Assembly (NCBI GenBank): GCA_946478865.1
Contig: CAMLDO010000031.1
Location: 1-24,637 of the forward strand
Direction: 5' to 3'
Length of the DNA stretch: 24,637 nt
DNA from: an uncultured Methylobacillus sp.
Lineage (GTDB): Bacteria > Pseudomonadota > Gammaproteobacteria > Burkholderiales > Methylophilaceae
In this document: positions 16,213 through 23,339 of the stretch, piece after piece
Numbering within the stretch: the stretch's first letter is position 1
How the letters are laid out: every line of letters begins with the position of its first letter
Made by a program: the position numbers and the translations under genes
Notes under the pieces: model-generated
What the model was told of the DNA's origin: nothing
Database searches by the model: none
What the model saw: the letters and a program-made list of their open reading frames with translations, nothing else

Positions 16213-17214
16213 TTATTTCCAGGGGCGGTGATAAGCGCCGAGTGTGTGCTGCTGCCCTTCGGCGAGTTTGTCGAGCTGTGCCGCCCAGGCCGGTTGCACC
16301 GCGTAACGATCGGCATTGCGATGAGCTGCGTCGATGGCGGCGCGCCATACCCGGGTCACCTGTTCGACGTAGGCGGGGCTGCGCTGGCGGCCTTCGATCT
16401 TCACTGCGGCGATACCCATGGCGATCATTTCCGGCAGGAGTTCCAGCGTGTTCAGGCTGGTCGGCTCCTCGATGGCGTAATAGGTTTCGTCCTCGACTTC
16501 GAAGCGGCCTTTGCACAGCGTGGGGTAACCGGTTTTCTCGCCTTCGGCGTAGCGGTCGAGCAGGACGTTGTTGAGGCGCGATTCCAGGCCTCGCGGGGTC
16601 TGCTCCCAGCGCACAGCCTTGGCCGGGGAGCAGACCCCGGCGGTATTGGGCGATTCTCCCGTGGCATAGGATGACAATACGCAGCGACCCTCGACCATGA
16701 CGCACAAGCCGCCGAATCCGAACAGTTCGATCTCCACCGGCGTGTTCTTCACCACGTTTTCCACCTGCGCCAGCGACAGCACGCGCGGCAGCACCGCACG
16801 CTGGATGCCGAAGTGCTCGTGGTAATAGTTGATGGCTTCGTAGCTGGTCGCCGAGCCTTGTACCGAAAGGTGTAGCCGCAGGTTGGGGTAGGTGCGGCTC
16901 GCATAGCGCATGAGGCCTGGGTCGGCCAGGATGATGGCGTCCACGCCGGCTTCGACGCCTTCGTCCACGGCCTGCTGCCATTTCGACCAGGTCGCCGTCT
17001 GGGGGAAGGTGTTGAGCGCCAGCAGTACCTTTTTGCCTCTGCTGTGGGCGTAACGCACGCCTTCCTGCGCGGATGCGGGATCGAAATTGAGCCCGGGAAA
17101 GGCGCGCGCGTTGGTGTTGTCGCGAAAGCCCATGTAGACGCAATCCGCGCCATGGTCGATCGCGGTTTTGAGTGCCGGCAGATTGCCGGCGGGACATACC
17201 AGTTCAAGCGACAT
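16213..17214 (-). CDS. ubiU: UbiU, oxygen-independent ubiquinone hydroxylation protein (U32 family)
   Basis: 333-residue U32-family protein, partner of UbiV. It begins [20 protein letters not shown] with the family's [11 protein letters not shown] next. Four cysteines in the UbiU arrangement would hold a [4Fe-4S] cluster: two in [17 protein letters not shown] (about residues 165-181), then GVCSPAK and [15 protein letters not shown] (to about 240). [17 protein letters not shown] follows, also typical of this family. The ATG at 17214 overlaps the end of yhcC by 11 bases; an upstream in-frame ATG at 17250 would only add residues read from yhcC. Overlap suggests translation coupled to yhcC. Confidence 0.93.
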   Translation of the reverse strand: MSLELVCPAGNLPALKTAIDHGADCVYMGFRDNTNARAFPGLNFDPASAQEGVRYAHSRGKKVLLALNTFPQTATWSKWQQAVDEGVEAGVDAIILADPGLMRYASRTYPNLRLHLSVQGSATSYEAINYYHEHFGIQRAVLPRVLSLAQVENVVKNTPVEIELFGFGGLCVMVEGRCVLSSYATGESPNTAGVCSPAKAVRWEQTPRGLESRLNNVLLDRYAEGEKTGYPTLCKGRFEVEDETYYAIEEPTSLNTLELLPEMIAMGIAAVKIEGRQRSPAYVEQVTRVWRAAIDAAHRNADRYAVQPAWAAQLDKLAEGQQHTLGAYHRPWK

Positions 17215-18178
17215 GCGATATCTCGTCAGAAAAGAAAGGGGTACCGGCACGCGCGCCCTGGCGCGTCCCGCGCTGCCGCAGCTCCTGCTCGATGCCGTTC
17301 AGCACATTCCACTTTTCCGCGCACCACAGGGGCGCGAGCAGGATGTCGCGCGAGGCGGTAGCCGTCACGCGATGGAATATCACGTCGGCAGGCGTGCGTT
17401 CGATAAGGTCGGCGGCGATGCGGATGTAATCCGGTTTGCCGAGTGGTTGATAGCCACCTCGGCGCCATTGATAAGCCAGCATGGTGTGCTTCACCACATG
17501 CATCGGGTGCAGCTTGAGGCCGTCGACGCCGAGATCCAGCACTGCATCCAGCGTCGCGTGGTAATGGTGTTCGTTTTCGCCCGGCATGCCGATGATCAGG
17601 TGCGTGCAAAGGGGAATGCCGCGTTGTCGGGCGGCGAGTGCGGTCTCGCGGTATTCGGCGAATGTGTGCCCGCGGTTCACCCGCTCCAGCGATTCGTCGA
17701 ACGCCGATTGCAGGCCGAGTTCCAGCCATATCTCATGCCCTTCGTCGCGCAGCCGTTCGAGCAGGGTCAGCACTTCGGACGAAACGCAGTCGGGCCGGGT
17801 TCCGACCGAGATACCGATGATGCCCGGCAGGGCGAGGGCGTCGCGGTACATCGTTTCCAGTTCCGCGACATCGGCATAAGTATTGGTATAGGCCTGGAAG
17901 TAGGCGATGAATTTATCCGCCCGGGTGCGGCGGCGGATTTTGTCCCTGGCTTGGGCAATCTGGTCGGCCACCGTCTGTTTGCGGCCCGCGGTCGGGCTGA
18001 AGGATACGTTGTTGCAGAAGGTGCAACCGCCCGTTCCCTTGGTGCCGTCCCGGTTGGGGCAGGTGAACCCCGCGTCCAGCGCGATTTTATGCACGCGCTC
18101 GCCGAACCGTTGGAGGGCGTGCTGTCCGTAGCTGTTCAGTCGTTGGGCGAGTGTGAAATCTTTTCTATCGGGTTGCAT
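17204..18178 (-). CDS. yhcC: YhcC-type radical SAM protein (TIGR01212 family)
   Basis: About 324 residues, radical SAM enzyme of unknown substrate. The iron-sulfur motif region reads GFTCPNRDGTKGTGGCTFCNN (cysteines at about 39, 51 and 54), an expanded CX11CX2C form typical of YhcC. Further family blocks are FQAYTNTYADV, GTRPDCV, WLELGLQSAFDESLERVNRGH, HLIIGMPGE, DGLKLHPMHVVK and LLAPLWCAEKWNV. The start is uncertain: ATGs at 18178, 18190 and 18202 are all in frame with weak ribosome sites; 18178 best matches family length. It heads the run yhcC-ubiU-ubiV-ubiT. An FNR box lies 137 bases upstream, consistent with an oxygen-sensitive enzyme used under anoxia; a role in the ubiquinone pathway is only suggested by position. 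Confidence 0.9.
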   Translation of the reverse strand: MQPDRKDFTLAQRLNSYGQHALQRFGERVHKIALDAGFTCPNRDGTKGTGGCTFCNNVSFSPTAGRKQTVADQIAQARDKIRRRTRADKFIAYFQAYTNTYADVAELETMYRDALALPGIIGISVGTRPDCVSSEVLTLLERLRDEGHEIWLELGLQSAFDESLERVNRGHTFAEYRETALAARQRGIPLCTHLIIGMPGENEHHYHATLDAVLDLGVDGLKLHPMHVVKHTMLAYQWRRGGYQPLGKPDYIRIAADLIERTPADVIFHRVTATASRDILLAPLWCAEKWNVLNGIEQELRQRGTRQGARAGTPFFSDEISHVA

Positions 18179-18314
18179 TTCTGCTGGCATCGCATCGTGC
18201 ATAATTAAGACATTGTAGTCCTATATTTGGATCGAGTGAAGATGCTGACAACATTATTGATTAATAATTTATTTATAAATATCAGTCTGTTAACACAACT
18301 TTTTAAGCAATTGT

Positions 18315-18328
18315 TTGATTTGGATCAA
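18315..18328. promoter_or_regulatory. Perfect FNR box between yhcC and pqqA1
   Basis: TTGATTTGGATCAA matches the FNR consensus TTGAT-N4-ATCAA fully. It lies in the 357-base gene-free stretch 18179-18535, 137 bases from yhcC and 208 bases from pqqA1. The -10 candidates at class II spacing are weak (3 of 6 matches) in both directions, so orientation is undecided. Regulation of yhcC-ubiUVT is expected from E. coli; regulation of pqq is a possibility. The rest of the stretch is AT-rich near yhcC (18230-18310) and shows no other gene. Confidence 0.78.
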
Positions 18329-18535
18329 GAAAGTCCGAGAAATTAAAAAAACATGAATTTGCGTAGATGAGATTCAGCAGTTTCCGTATTGGACTATCAG
18401 TATTTCCCTGATCTGGCAGCGCCGTTTCAGAGCGCATAGTAGCGGGGCGTTGCGGCACCCGCCGTACGTTCCGGAGATCGCGGGTCATTGCAAATCTTCG
18501 GACTTGTCATTTTCAAACTCACAAGGAGAGCAACA

Positions 18536-18610
18536 ATGAAATGGTCTGAACCGGCATTCTGCGATGTACGTCTGGGTTTTGAAGTCACGGCCTACGTGTA
18601 CGTTCGTTAA
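18536..18610 (+). CDS. pqqA: PqqA precursor peptide, first copy
   Basis: 24-residue peptide, the ribosomal precursor of PQQ. It ends GFEVTAYVYVR, with the Glu16-xxx-Tyr20 pair that PqqE cross-links and from which PQQ is built. AAGGAG at 18523-18528 is 7 bases before the ATG. It is followed by a hairpin and then pqqD and pqqE. A second pqqA lies at 23340. The leader from the FNR box is about 200 bases, long but not unusual for pqqA. The cysteine at position 9 is not a general feature of PqqA. Confidence 0.93.
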   Translation: MKWSEPAFCDVRLGFEVTAYVYVR

Positions 18611-18618
18611 GTAGTACC

Positions 18619-18642
18619 GGGCGCGATGGGGGCGTCGCGCCC
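18619..18642 (+). terminator. Attenuator-like hairpin between pqqA1 and pqqD
   Basis: GGGCGCGA (18619-18626) pairs perfectly with TCGCGCCC (18635-18642) around an 8-base loop, 8 bases after the pqqA1 stop. There is no T-tract. Hairpins here are known to make the pqqA message more abundant than downstream pqq genes, by partial termination or by protecting the 3' end. Confidence 0.7.
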
Positions 18643-18659
18643 ACCCAGGGAGAATTTTC

Positions 18660-18953
18660 ATGTCAGAACAATCAGCATTCCAGTCAGGAGACCGGCCAGC
18701 ACTCAGTCCGATGTTCCTGCTGCGCTGGGAGAAAACACAGGACGCGCACGTGCTGCTGTACCCCGAGGGCGTGATCAAGCTGAATGCCAGCGCGGCGGAA
18801 ATCCTCAAGCGCTGCAATGGCGAAACCACGGTAGCCGGCATGGTGGACGAATTGAAGGCGCTGTTCGTCGACGTCGGTGCGAATGAACTCGAAACCGGTA
18901 TCAACAAATTTCTGGAGACGGCACATGCCAAAGGATGGATCAGAAGTCGTTAG
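18660..18953 (+). CDS. pqqD: PqqD, PqqA-binding chaperone (RiPP recognition element)
   Basis: 97-residue protein that binds the PqqA peptide and presents it to the radical SAM enzyme PqqE. The family core is visible: FLLRWEKTQDAHVLLYPEGVI, cut here around residues 19-39, then KLNASAAEILKRCNGETTVAGMVDEL, and the end AKGWIRSR. AGGGAGA precedes the ATG by 7 bases. Its 3' end overlaps the pqqE start by 29 bases, which couples their translation. It is a winged-helix-like fold as in other RiPP recognition elements. Length is normal. Confidence 0.95.
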   Translation: MSEQSAFQSGDRPALSPMFLLRWEKTQDAHVLLYPEGVIKLNASAAEILKRCNGETTVAGMVDELKALFVDVGANELETGINKFLETAHAKGWIRSR

Positions 18954-20064
18954 CCTCGACGGGCAGGGCAAGCCGATGTGGCTGGTGCTGGAACTCACTT
19001 ATCGCTGTCCGCTCAAGTGCGTCTGGTGCAACAACCCGCTGGATTTCGACCGCTATGCGGACAAGGAGCTCAGCACGGAAGAATGGAAGCGCATTCTGCG
19101 CGAAGGGCGCGAACTGGGCGCGCTGCAACTGGGATTTTCCGGCGGCGAGCCCATGCTGCGCGACGATATCGAAGAACTGGTGGAAGAGGCCGAACGCCTC
19201 GGCTATTACACCAACCTGATTACCTCGGGTGTCGGCCTCACGCCGGAACGCCTGAAAAAACTGAAGGAAGTCGGGCTGAAGCAGATCCAGCTCAGCCTGC
19301 AATCCGCCGAGCGTGCCTTGACCGATCGTCTCGTCGGCGCACGTGCGCATGACCTCAAACTGGAGGTGGCGAAGCGCATCAAGGCGGAAGGCTTCCCCAT
19401 GGTGCTCAACGTGCCGGTATTCCGGCAGAACATCGACCAGGTGGAGGAAATCCTCGCGCTGGCGGAAGAGATCGGCGTGGATTACCTCGAATTCGCCAAC
19501 ATCCAGTACTACAACTGGGCGCTGCTCAACCGCGACGAACTGCTGCCGTCCCGGGAACAGCTGGAACGCGCCGAAGCGGCAGTAGCACGTGCACGCGAAC
19601 GCCTGGGCGGCAAGATGACTATTTATTTCGTGATCCCGGATTACTTCGAGACGCGCCCCAAGGCCTGCATGAACGGCTGGGGCACGATCCACCTCACCAT
19701 TGCGCCTGACGGCGCCGCCTTGCCGTGCCAGGAAGTGCGCGTGATCGAGGGACTGGAATTCCCCACGGTGCGCGAGCACAGCCTGCAATGGTTGTGGGAA
19801 GAATCGCCGCTATTCCAGAAATTCCGCGGCGATACATGGATGCCGGAACCGTGTCGCTCCTGCGGCGAAAAGGAACAGGATTTTGGCGGCTGTCGCTGCC
19901 AGGCTTTCCTTTTGACCGGCGATGCATCCAATACCGACCCGGCCTGCGCCAAGTCGCCGCATCATCACGTGATCGAAATGGCGATCAACCGTGCGAGCAA
20001 ACCGCATGAGCCGAAACCGCTGATTCCGCGCCTGGCGGGTGCGGCTGCGGGAGTCGCGCGATGA
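18925..20064 (+). CDS. pqqE: PqqE, radical SAM PqqA Glu-Tyr cross-linking enzyme
   Basis: 379-residue radical SAM enzyme that forms the carbon-carbon bond between Glu and Tyr of PqqA, the first step of PQQ synthesis. The SAM-cluster motif is CPLKCVWC (about residues 28-35), followed by GFSGGEPMLR. The C-terminal SPASM part has the expected cysteines: CMNGWG, ALPCQEVR, then CRSCGEKEQDFGGCRCQA and DPAC. The ATG at 18925 is chosen because GGAG lies 7 bases upstream and the family N-terminus begins just before WLVLELTYRCP; the frame opens further upstream inside pqqD. Its TGA overlaps the next ATG (ATGA at 20061-20064), so the following small gene is translationally coupled. Confidence 0.96.
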   Translation: MPKDGSEVVSLDGQGKPMWLVLELTYRCPLKCVWCNNPLDFDRYADKELSTEEWKRILREGRELGALQLGFSGGEPMLRDDIEELVEEAERLGYYTNLITSGVGLTPERLKKLKEVGLKQIQLSLQSAERALTDRLVGARAHDLKLEVAKRIKAEGFPMVLNVPVFRQNIDQVEEILALAEEIGVDYLEFANIQYYNWALLNRDELLPSREQLERAEAAVARARERLGGKMTIYFVIPDYFETRPKACMNGWGTIHLTIAPDGAALPCQEVRVIEGLEFPTVREHSLQWLWEESPLFQKFRGDTWMPEPCRSCGEKEQDFGGCRCQAFLLTGDASNTDPACAKSPHHHVIEMAINRASKPHEPKPLIPRLAGAAAGVAR

Positions 20065-20162
20065 AAGTGCCGTTCGATACCGCAACCGGGACGATCATTT
20101 GCGGCCTGCTGCTGACGCTGGTGTTGTATTTGCTCGTGCGGCAGCTTGTGAGCGGGGGGTGA
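20061..20162 (+). CDS. 33-residue single-span membrane peptide in the pqq operon
   Basis: A 34-codon frame whose ATG overlaps the pqqE stop (ATGA), with CGGGAG 7 bases upstream (20048-20053) and a stop one base before the next ATG. The peptide starts MKVPFDTATG, has one hydrophobic span of about 17 residues (TIICGLLLTLVLYLLV) and ends with RQLVSGG. I do not recognise it. The ribosome site, the coupled start and the exact fit between two genes argue that it is translated. Its last codons also carry the G-rich ribosome site of the next gene. It could be a small subunit of the membrane protein encoded next; a function is not assigned. Confidence 0.65.
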   Translation: MKVPFDTATGTIICGLLLTLVLYLLVRQLVSGG

Positions 20163-20163
20163 G

Positions 20164-20667
20164 ATGGAGCATGCCTTCGACTTCACGATGCGCTGGGCTC
20201 ACTTCATCGCCGCGCTGATCTGGGTCGGCCACAACTACGCCAGCGTGGTACAACGGCCGACCTATCGTCCGTTGACGCGGGACGACCTGGTCAGCACAGG
20301 GAGCAGCGCCTTCATGGCCGTCCTCAACCGCGAACACGGCACGTTCCGCTATGCCTCGGTCGTCGCCTGGCTCACAGGCGTGATGATGCTGTGGCAGCGC
20401 GGCTGGCTGGTGGACGCGCTCACGCTCAATGGCTATTTCGCAGTGATCGGCACCGGATTCTGGATCGGTACGCTGATGCTGCTCAACCTATGGCTGGTGC
20501 TTTGGCCGCACCAGAAAAAGCTGCTTGGCTTTGTCCCTGCGACGGTGGAAGAGCGCCTGCGCTGCTCGCGCATCACGCACCTGTCGTCGCGCACCAATAC
20601 CATGCTGTCGATTCCGCTGCTGTTCTTCATGGCCGCGAGTTCGCATGGTCCGGCGTTGTTCGGTTGA
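20164..20667 (+). CDS. Membrane protein resembling PF06181 (urate oxidase N-terminal / PuuD type)
   Basis: 167-residue protein with about four membrane spans: residues about 10-30 (RWAHFIAALIWVGHNY), 62-80, 86-113 (WIGTLMLLNLWLVLWPHQKK) and 146-163. This layout, H13 and H23 in the first span, and WPHQKKLLG followed by SRTNTMLSIPLLFFMA recall the membrane domain of PuuD (PF06181), in which a C-terminal cytochrome c follows. Here that cytochrome is absent, so it is not a urate oxidase by itself. Histidines could bind haem. GGGGGGTGAG just before the ATG is a strong ribosome site. It is one base after the small peptide gene and its stop touches the next start (TGATG). Likely role: membrane redox or transport partner of this operon; unproven. 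Confidence 0.7.
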   Translation: MEHAFDFTMRWAHFIAALIWVGHNYASVVQRPTYRPLTRDDLVSTGSSAFMAVLNREHGTFRYASVVAWLTGVMMLWQRGWLVDALTLNGYFAVIGTGFWIGTLMLLNLWLVLWPHQKKLLGFVPATVEERLRCSRITHLSSRTNTMLSIPLLFFMAASSHGPALFG

Positions 20668-21761
20668 TGTCCCGCATCTACAACTTCGCCGCCGGGCCGG
20701 GCGTCATGCCGGCCGAAGTGCTGGAACAGGCGCAAAGCGAACTCCTCGACTGGAAAGGGCAGGGACTTTCGTTGCTGGAAATGCCTTTTACCGGCGACGA
20801 CTTCAAGGCCATACACCAAAGCGCGCAGGACCGACTGCGCGCCTTGCTGGATATACCCGACAACTATCGCATCCTGTTCATGCATGGCGGCGCTTCCGCG
20901 CAGTTTTCGCTGGTGCCGCTGAATCTGCTGGGCGAAAACCGTCGCGCCGATTATCTGGAAACGGGGCATTGGTCGCGCCGGGCGATCACGGAAGGACGGC
21001 GCTATTGCCTGGTGAATGTCGCCGGCAGCAGCCGCGGCAGCGATTTCAGCCGCGTCCCGCTGCAGCACGACCTGCGGCTGTACTCCAAGACTGCCTATTG
21101 CCATTACACCAGCAACGAAACGGCCAACGGCATCCAGTTCCATTACACGCCCGATACCGGCGATGTACCCCTGGTTGTGGACATGACCTCGGACTTTCTG
21201 ACCCGCCCGCTGGATGTCAGCCGCTACGGAATGATCTACGCCAGCTCGCAGAAGAACATCGGCCCGGCGGGTTTTACCGTAGTGATCGTGCGCGAAGACC
21301 TGCTTGGGCAGGCGCGCGTGGCCACACCCATGGTGTTCGATTACCGCATGCAGAGCGACGCCAATTCGCTGCTCAATACGCCGGTCACTTTTTCGGTCTA
21401 TCTGGCCGAATTGGTATTCCGCTGGGTCGAAGCGCAGGGCGGCGTACCCGAAATGGAGCGCCGCAGCATACGGCGCAGCCGCAGCGTATACGGGGCGATT
21501 ACAGGCAGCGACGGTTTTTACCGCTCTGATGTAGAGCCTGAGCATCGCTCCCGGACCAGCATCTGCTTCACTCTGGCTGACGAATCCCTGGTTCCGGTTT
21601 TTCTGGAAGAAGCGACGAAGCAGGGGCTGGTCAACCTCAAGGGGCACGCGATGACGGGCGGGATTCGCGCCTGCCTTTATAACGCAATGCCCGATGAAGG
21701 CGTGGCTGCCCTGACGCGCTTCATGCACGAATTTGCGATGGAGAACGCCGCGCATGTATGA
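20667..21761 (+). CDS. SerC-like PLP aminotransferase with altered substrate pocket
   Basis: 364-residue fold-type I aminotransferase, clearly homologous to phosphoserine aminotransferase SerC from end to end (FNFAAGP-like start, HGGASAQF, the PLP lysine K196 in SSQKNIGPAGFTVVIVRED, LLNTPVTFSVYL, GIRACLYNAM). PLP binding looks intact, including W102. However, the pocket residues differ: the His41-Arg42 pair of E. coli SerC is Phe41-Thr42 here, and His328-Arg329 is His327-Ala328. E. coli Arg42 contacts the glutamate substrate, so the normal substrates may not fit. Its start is coupled to the previous stop (TGATG) and has no ribosome site of its own. The end overlaps the PyrD-like gene by 8 bases. 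It is probably a paralogue with its own amine or keto substrate; a divergent true SerC remains possible. Confidence 0.85.
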   Translation: MSRIYNFAAGPGVMPAEVLEQAQSELLDWKGQGLSLLEMPFTGDDFKAIHQSAQDRLRALLDIPDNYRILFMHGGASAQFSLVPLNLLGENRRADYLETGHWSRRAITEGRRYCLVNVAGSSRGSDFSRVPLQHDLRLYSKTAYCHYTSNETANGIQFHYTPDTGDVPLVVDMTSDFLTRPLDVSRYGMIYASSQKNIGPAGFTVVIVREDLLGQARVATPMVFDYRMQSDANSLLNTPVTFSVYLAELVFRWVEAQGGVPEMERRSIRRSRSVYGAITGSDGFYRSDVEPEHRSRTSICFTLADESLVPVFLEEATKQGLVNLKGHAMTGGIRACLYNAMPDEGVAALTRFMHEFAMENAAHV

Positions 21762-22632
21762 AATGTTTTCTGCACTGGCTGATCGGCTAGGTGCGCCATA
21801 TGCGCGCAAGCTGGCCACGACATCCATTCGCGTAGCAGGTGCTTTTGAATTTTCGCCCCTTTTGCCGGCATTGCAGCGTTCCGTCATGGGGCTGACGTTT
21901 CCCTCTCCGGTCGGTCTCGCAGCAGGATTCGACAAGAGTGGAGCGCTATATCCCGCATTGTCTGGCTTGGGTCTGGGGTTTGCCGAAATCGGTTCGGTCG
22001 TTCCTCGACCAGAGCCGGGACGCAGCCCCGGGCTCGCCGCTGTGCTCAAGCGCCTGTCCAGCTATGGGCCGCTGCATCCGATACCGCTAGGCATCAGTAT
22101 CAGCATGAATCGCGCCACACCGCTCAAACAAATGCCGATGGACTATCTGGATTGCTTCGATAAATTAAGGCGTTATGCAGACTACATCACCTTGAATCTC
22201 GGCGTGCGAGCAGGCCCGGATTTGCATCAGCCTGAGAACCGGGATGTTCTTCGCGCCGTCTTCTCGGCCATCGCCCGCGAACGATGGGTGCAGTCGGAAA
22301 TGGATGGCCGCAAGGTGCCAATCCTGGTGAAAATCGACCAAGGGCGGGGCGATACAGCAAATTTGGTGGAGTGTGTGGGCGCGTATGGCTTCGACGGCCT
22401 GGTTCTGAGCGGAGAGCACAAGGGAGGCAAAACGAGCGCCCCGGAAATGCTGGAAAAGGTTGTCCGTGTATTCGGACTGCCGGTGATTTCCGTAGGGGGC
22501 ATCCGCAATCCTCAGGATGCGCTGGACAGACTGAACGCCGGTGCGGCACTTTTACAGGTATATACAGGCGTGGTTCAGAAGGGGCCGTGGTGGGTCAGGG
22601 AAATAAACAATAAATTACTTCATTTTTATTAA
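21754..22632 (+). CDS. PyrD-like FMN protein lacking dihydroorotate dehydrogenase active-site residues
   Basis: 292-residue TIM-barrel flavoprotein related to class 2 dihydroorotate dehydrogenase (about 336-345 residues normally). FMN-binding parts are kept: PVGLAAGFDKSGA with K61, EIGSVVPRPEPG, LVKID with K193, PVISVGGIRNPQDAL and AGAALLQVYTG...KGP. The catalytic loop is not: where PyrD has N-x-SSPNT with the base serine, this protein has NLGVRAG (residues 148-154). The orotate-binding NRMGFNN segment and the later TNTT are also missing. It should bind FMN but not perform the PyrD reaction. The ATG at 21754 lies 8 bases inside the SerC-like gene; 21763 (the fourth residue, Met) is an alternative. 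An AT-rich stretch without a clear terminator follows. Confidence 0.82.
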   Translation: MYEMFSALADRLGAPYARKLATTSIRVAGAFEFSPLLPALQRSVMGLTFPSPVGLAAGFDKSGALYPALSGLGLGFAEIGSVVPRPEPGRSPGLAAVLKRLSSYGPLHPIPLGISISMNRATPLKQMPMDYLDCFDKLRRYADYITLNLGVRAGPDLHQPENRDVLRAVFSAIARERWVQSEMDGRKVPILVKIDQGRGDTANLVECVGAYGFDGLVLSGEHKGGKTSAPEMLEKVVRVFGLPVISVGGIRNPQDALDRLNAGAALLQVYTGVVQKGPWWVREINNKLLHFY

Positions 22633-22721
22633 GCAATTTATTGATATTAAATATTTTTATTAATTTACTTCCAGGGCGCAGGCGCGATTCAATTGCAGCC
22701 GATAGTCACAGACGTAAGCAT

Positions 22722-23123
22722 TCAGGCGATCAAGGGAGCCAGCCACCCCAGCGGATGATGCGCTCGTGCAATCGTGATCATCCACACGAATATCGCCAAG
22801 GCGCACAGGTAGCAGATAGCCCGGACGCGGCGGCTTCGTGCTGCCCGCAGCGTGTACACCCCCAGTGTGACGTAAACGACCAGCAGGAACAGCTTCATCA
22901 GCAGCCAGCCATTGCCGAACATGGACCATGGAACGATGGTCAGCAGCATCAGCGCTGCGGTGAGCAGCGCAATGTCGATGGCATAGCTGAGGAACTTCAC
23001 CGGTTTCCTCTTCTGCCACTCCGCATCAAGAAGTGCGGCCAAGCCCCGGATGGAGAAAAATGTTCCGCTGAGCATGGCTAGCAGGATATGTGCGTATTTG
23101 ATCTGGGGATAGAACTCGTCCAT
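22722..23123 (-). CDS. SirB2-family membrane protein
   Basis: 133-residue inner-membrane protein with about four hydrophobic spans: residues about 10-28, 46-66, 72-92 and 103-120. The SirB2 pattern is visible: YPQIKYAHILLAMLSGTFFSIRG at the start, DIALLTAALMLLTIVPWSMF in the middle, LLMKLFLLVVYVTLGVYTLR, and RAICYLCALAIFVWMITIARAHHPLG at the end (quoted in shorter pieces of the family profile). Despite the name (a Salmonella invasion regulator), the general function is not known. It lies on the minus strand between the two pqq blocks and converges on the PyrD-like gene; it starts 216 bases from the divergent pqqA2. Confidence 0.8.
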   Translation of the reverse strand: MDEFYPQIKYAHILLAMLSGTFFSIRGLAALLDAEWQKRKPVKFLSYAIDIALLTAALMLLTIVPWSMFGNGWLLMKLFLLVVYVTLGVYTLRAARSRRVRAICYLCALAIFVWMITIARAHHPLGWLAPLIA

Positions 23124-23224
23124 GTGCTACTCATGCCTTAGGTTTTGCTATTCAAACTGATATTGCAGTAGCCCAAGTCGACCTGCAAGCCCCATTATTT
23201 TTAGGGTAATTCAAGAAAATCATT

Positions 23225-23250
23225 AGGCGTGAATCATGATGCCTACGCCT
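23225..23250. promoter_or_regulatory. Dyad in the sirB2 / pqqA2 intergenic region
   Basis: AGGCGT (23225-23230) and ACGCCT (23245-23250) form a dyad that encloses a near-centred palindrome ATCATGAT (23233-23240). It lies 90 bases before pqqA2 in the 216-base divergent gap 23124-23339, where an operator would be expected. No FNR box is seen in this gap. Confidence 0.3.
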
Positions 23251-23339
23251 TACCGGTCGATGTTATCTGCGTATCATGGTCTCGACGTTTCAGACAGCCG
23301 ATGGGCTGCTTAACTTAATCGAGACAAAGGAGTTCTATC

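Noticed and set aside
15312..17214. Two U32-family genes as collagenase-like peptidases
   Set aside because: Both carry the four-cysteine patterns of UbiU and UbiV and stand next to ubiT, so the peptidase label is not appropriate.
20164..20667. Annotation of the PF06181-like protein as a urate oxidase
   Set aside because: The cytochrome c part of PuuD is missing and no purine genes are near.
20433..22049. A 538-codon minus-strand frame opposite the SerC-like and PyrD-like genes
   Set aside because: The + strand genes match known families end to end and are coupled in an operon; the antisense frame matches nothing.
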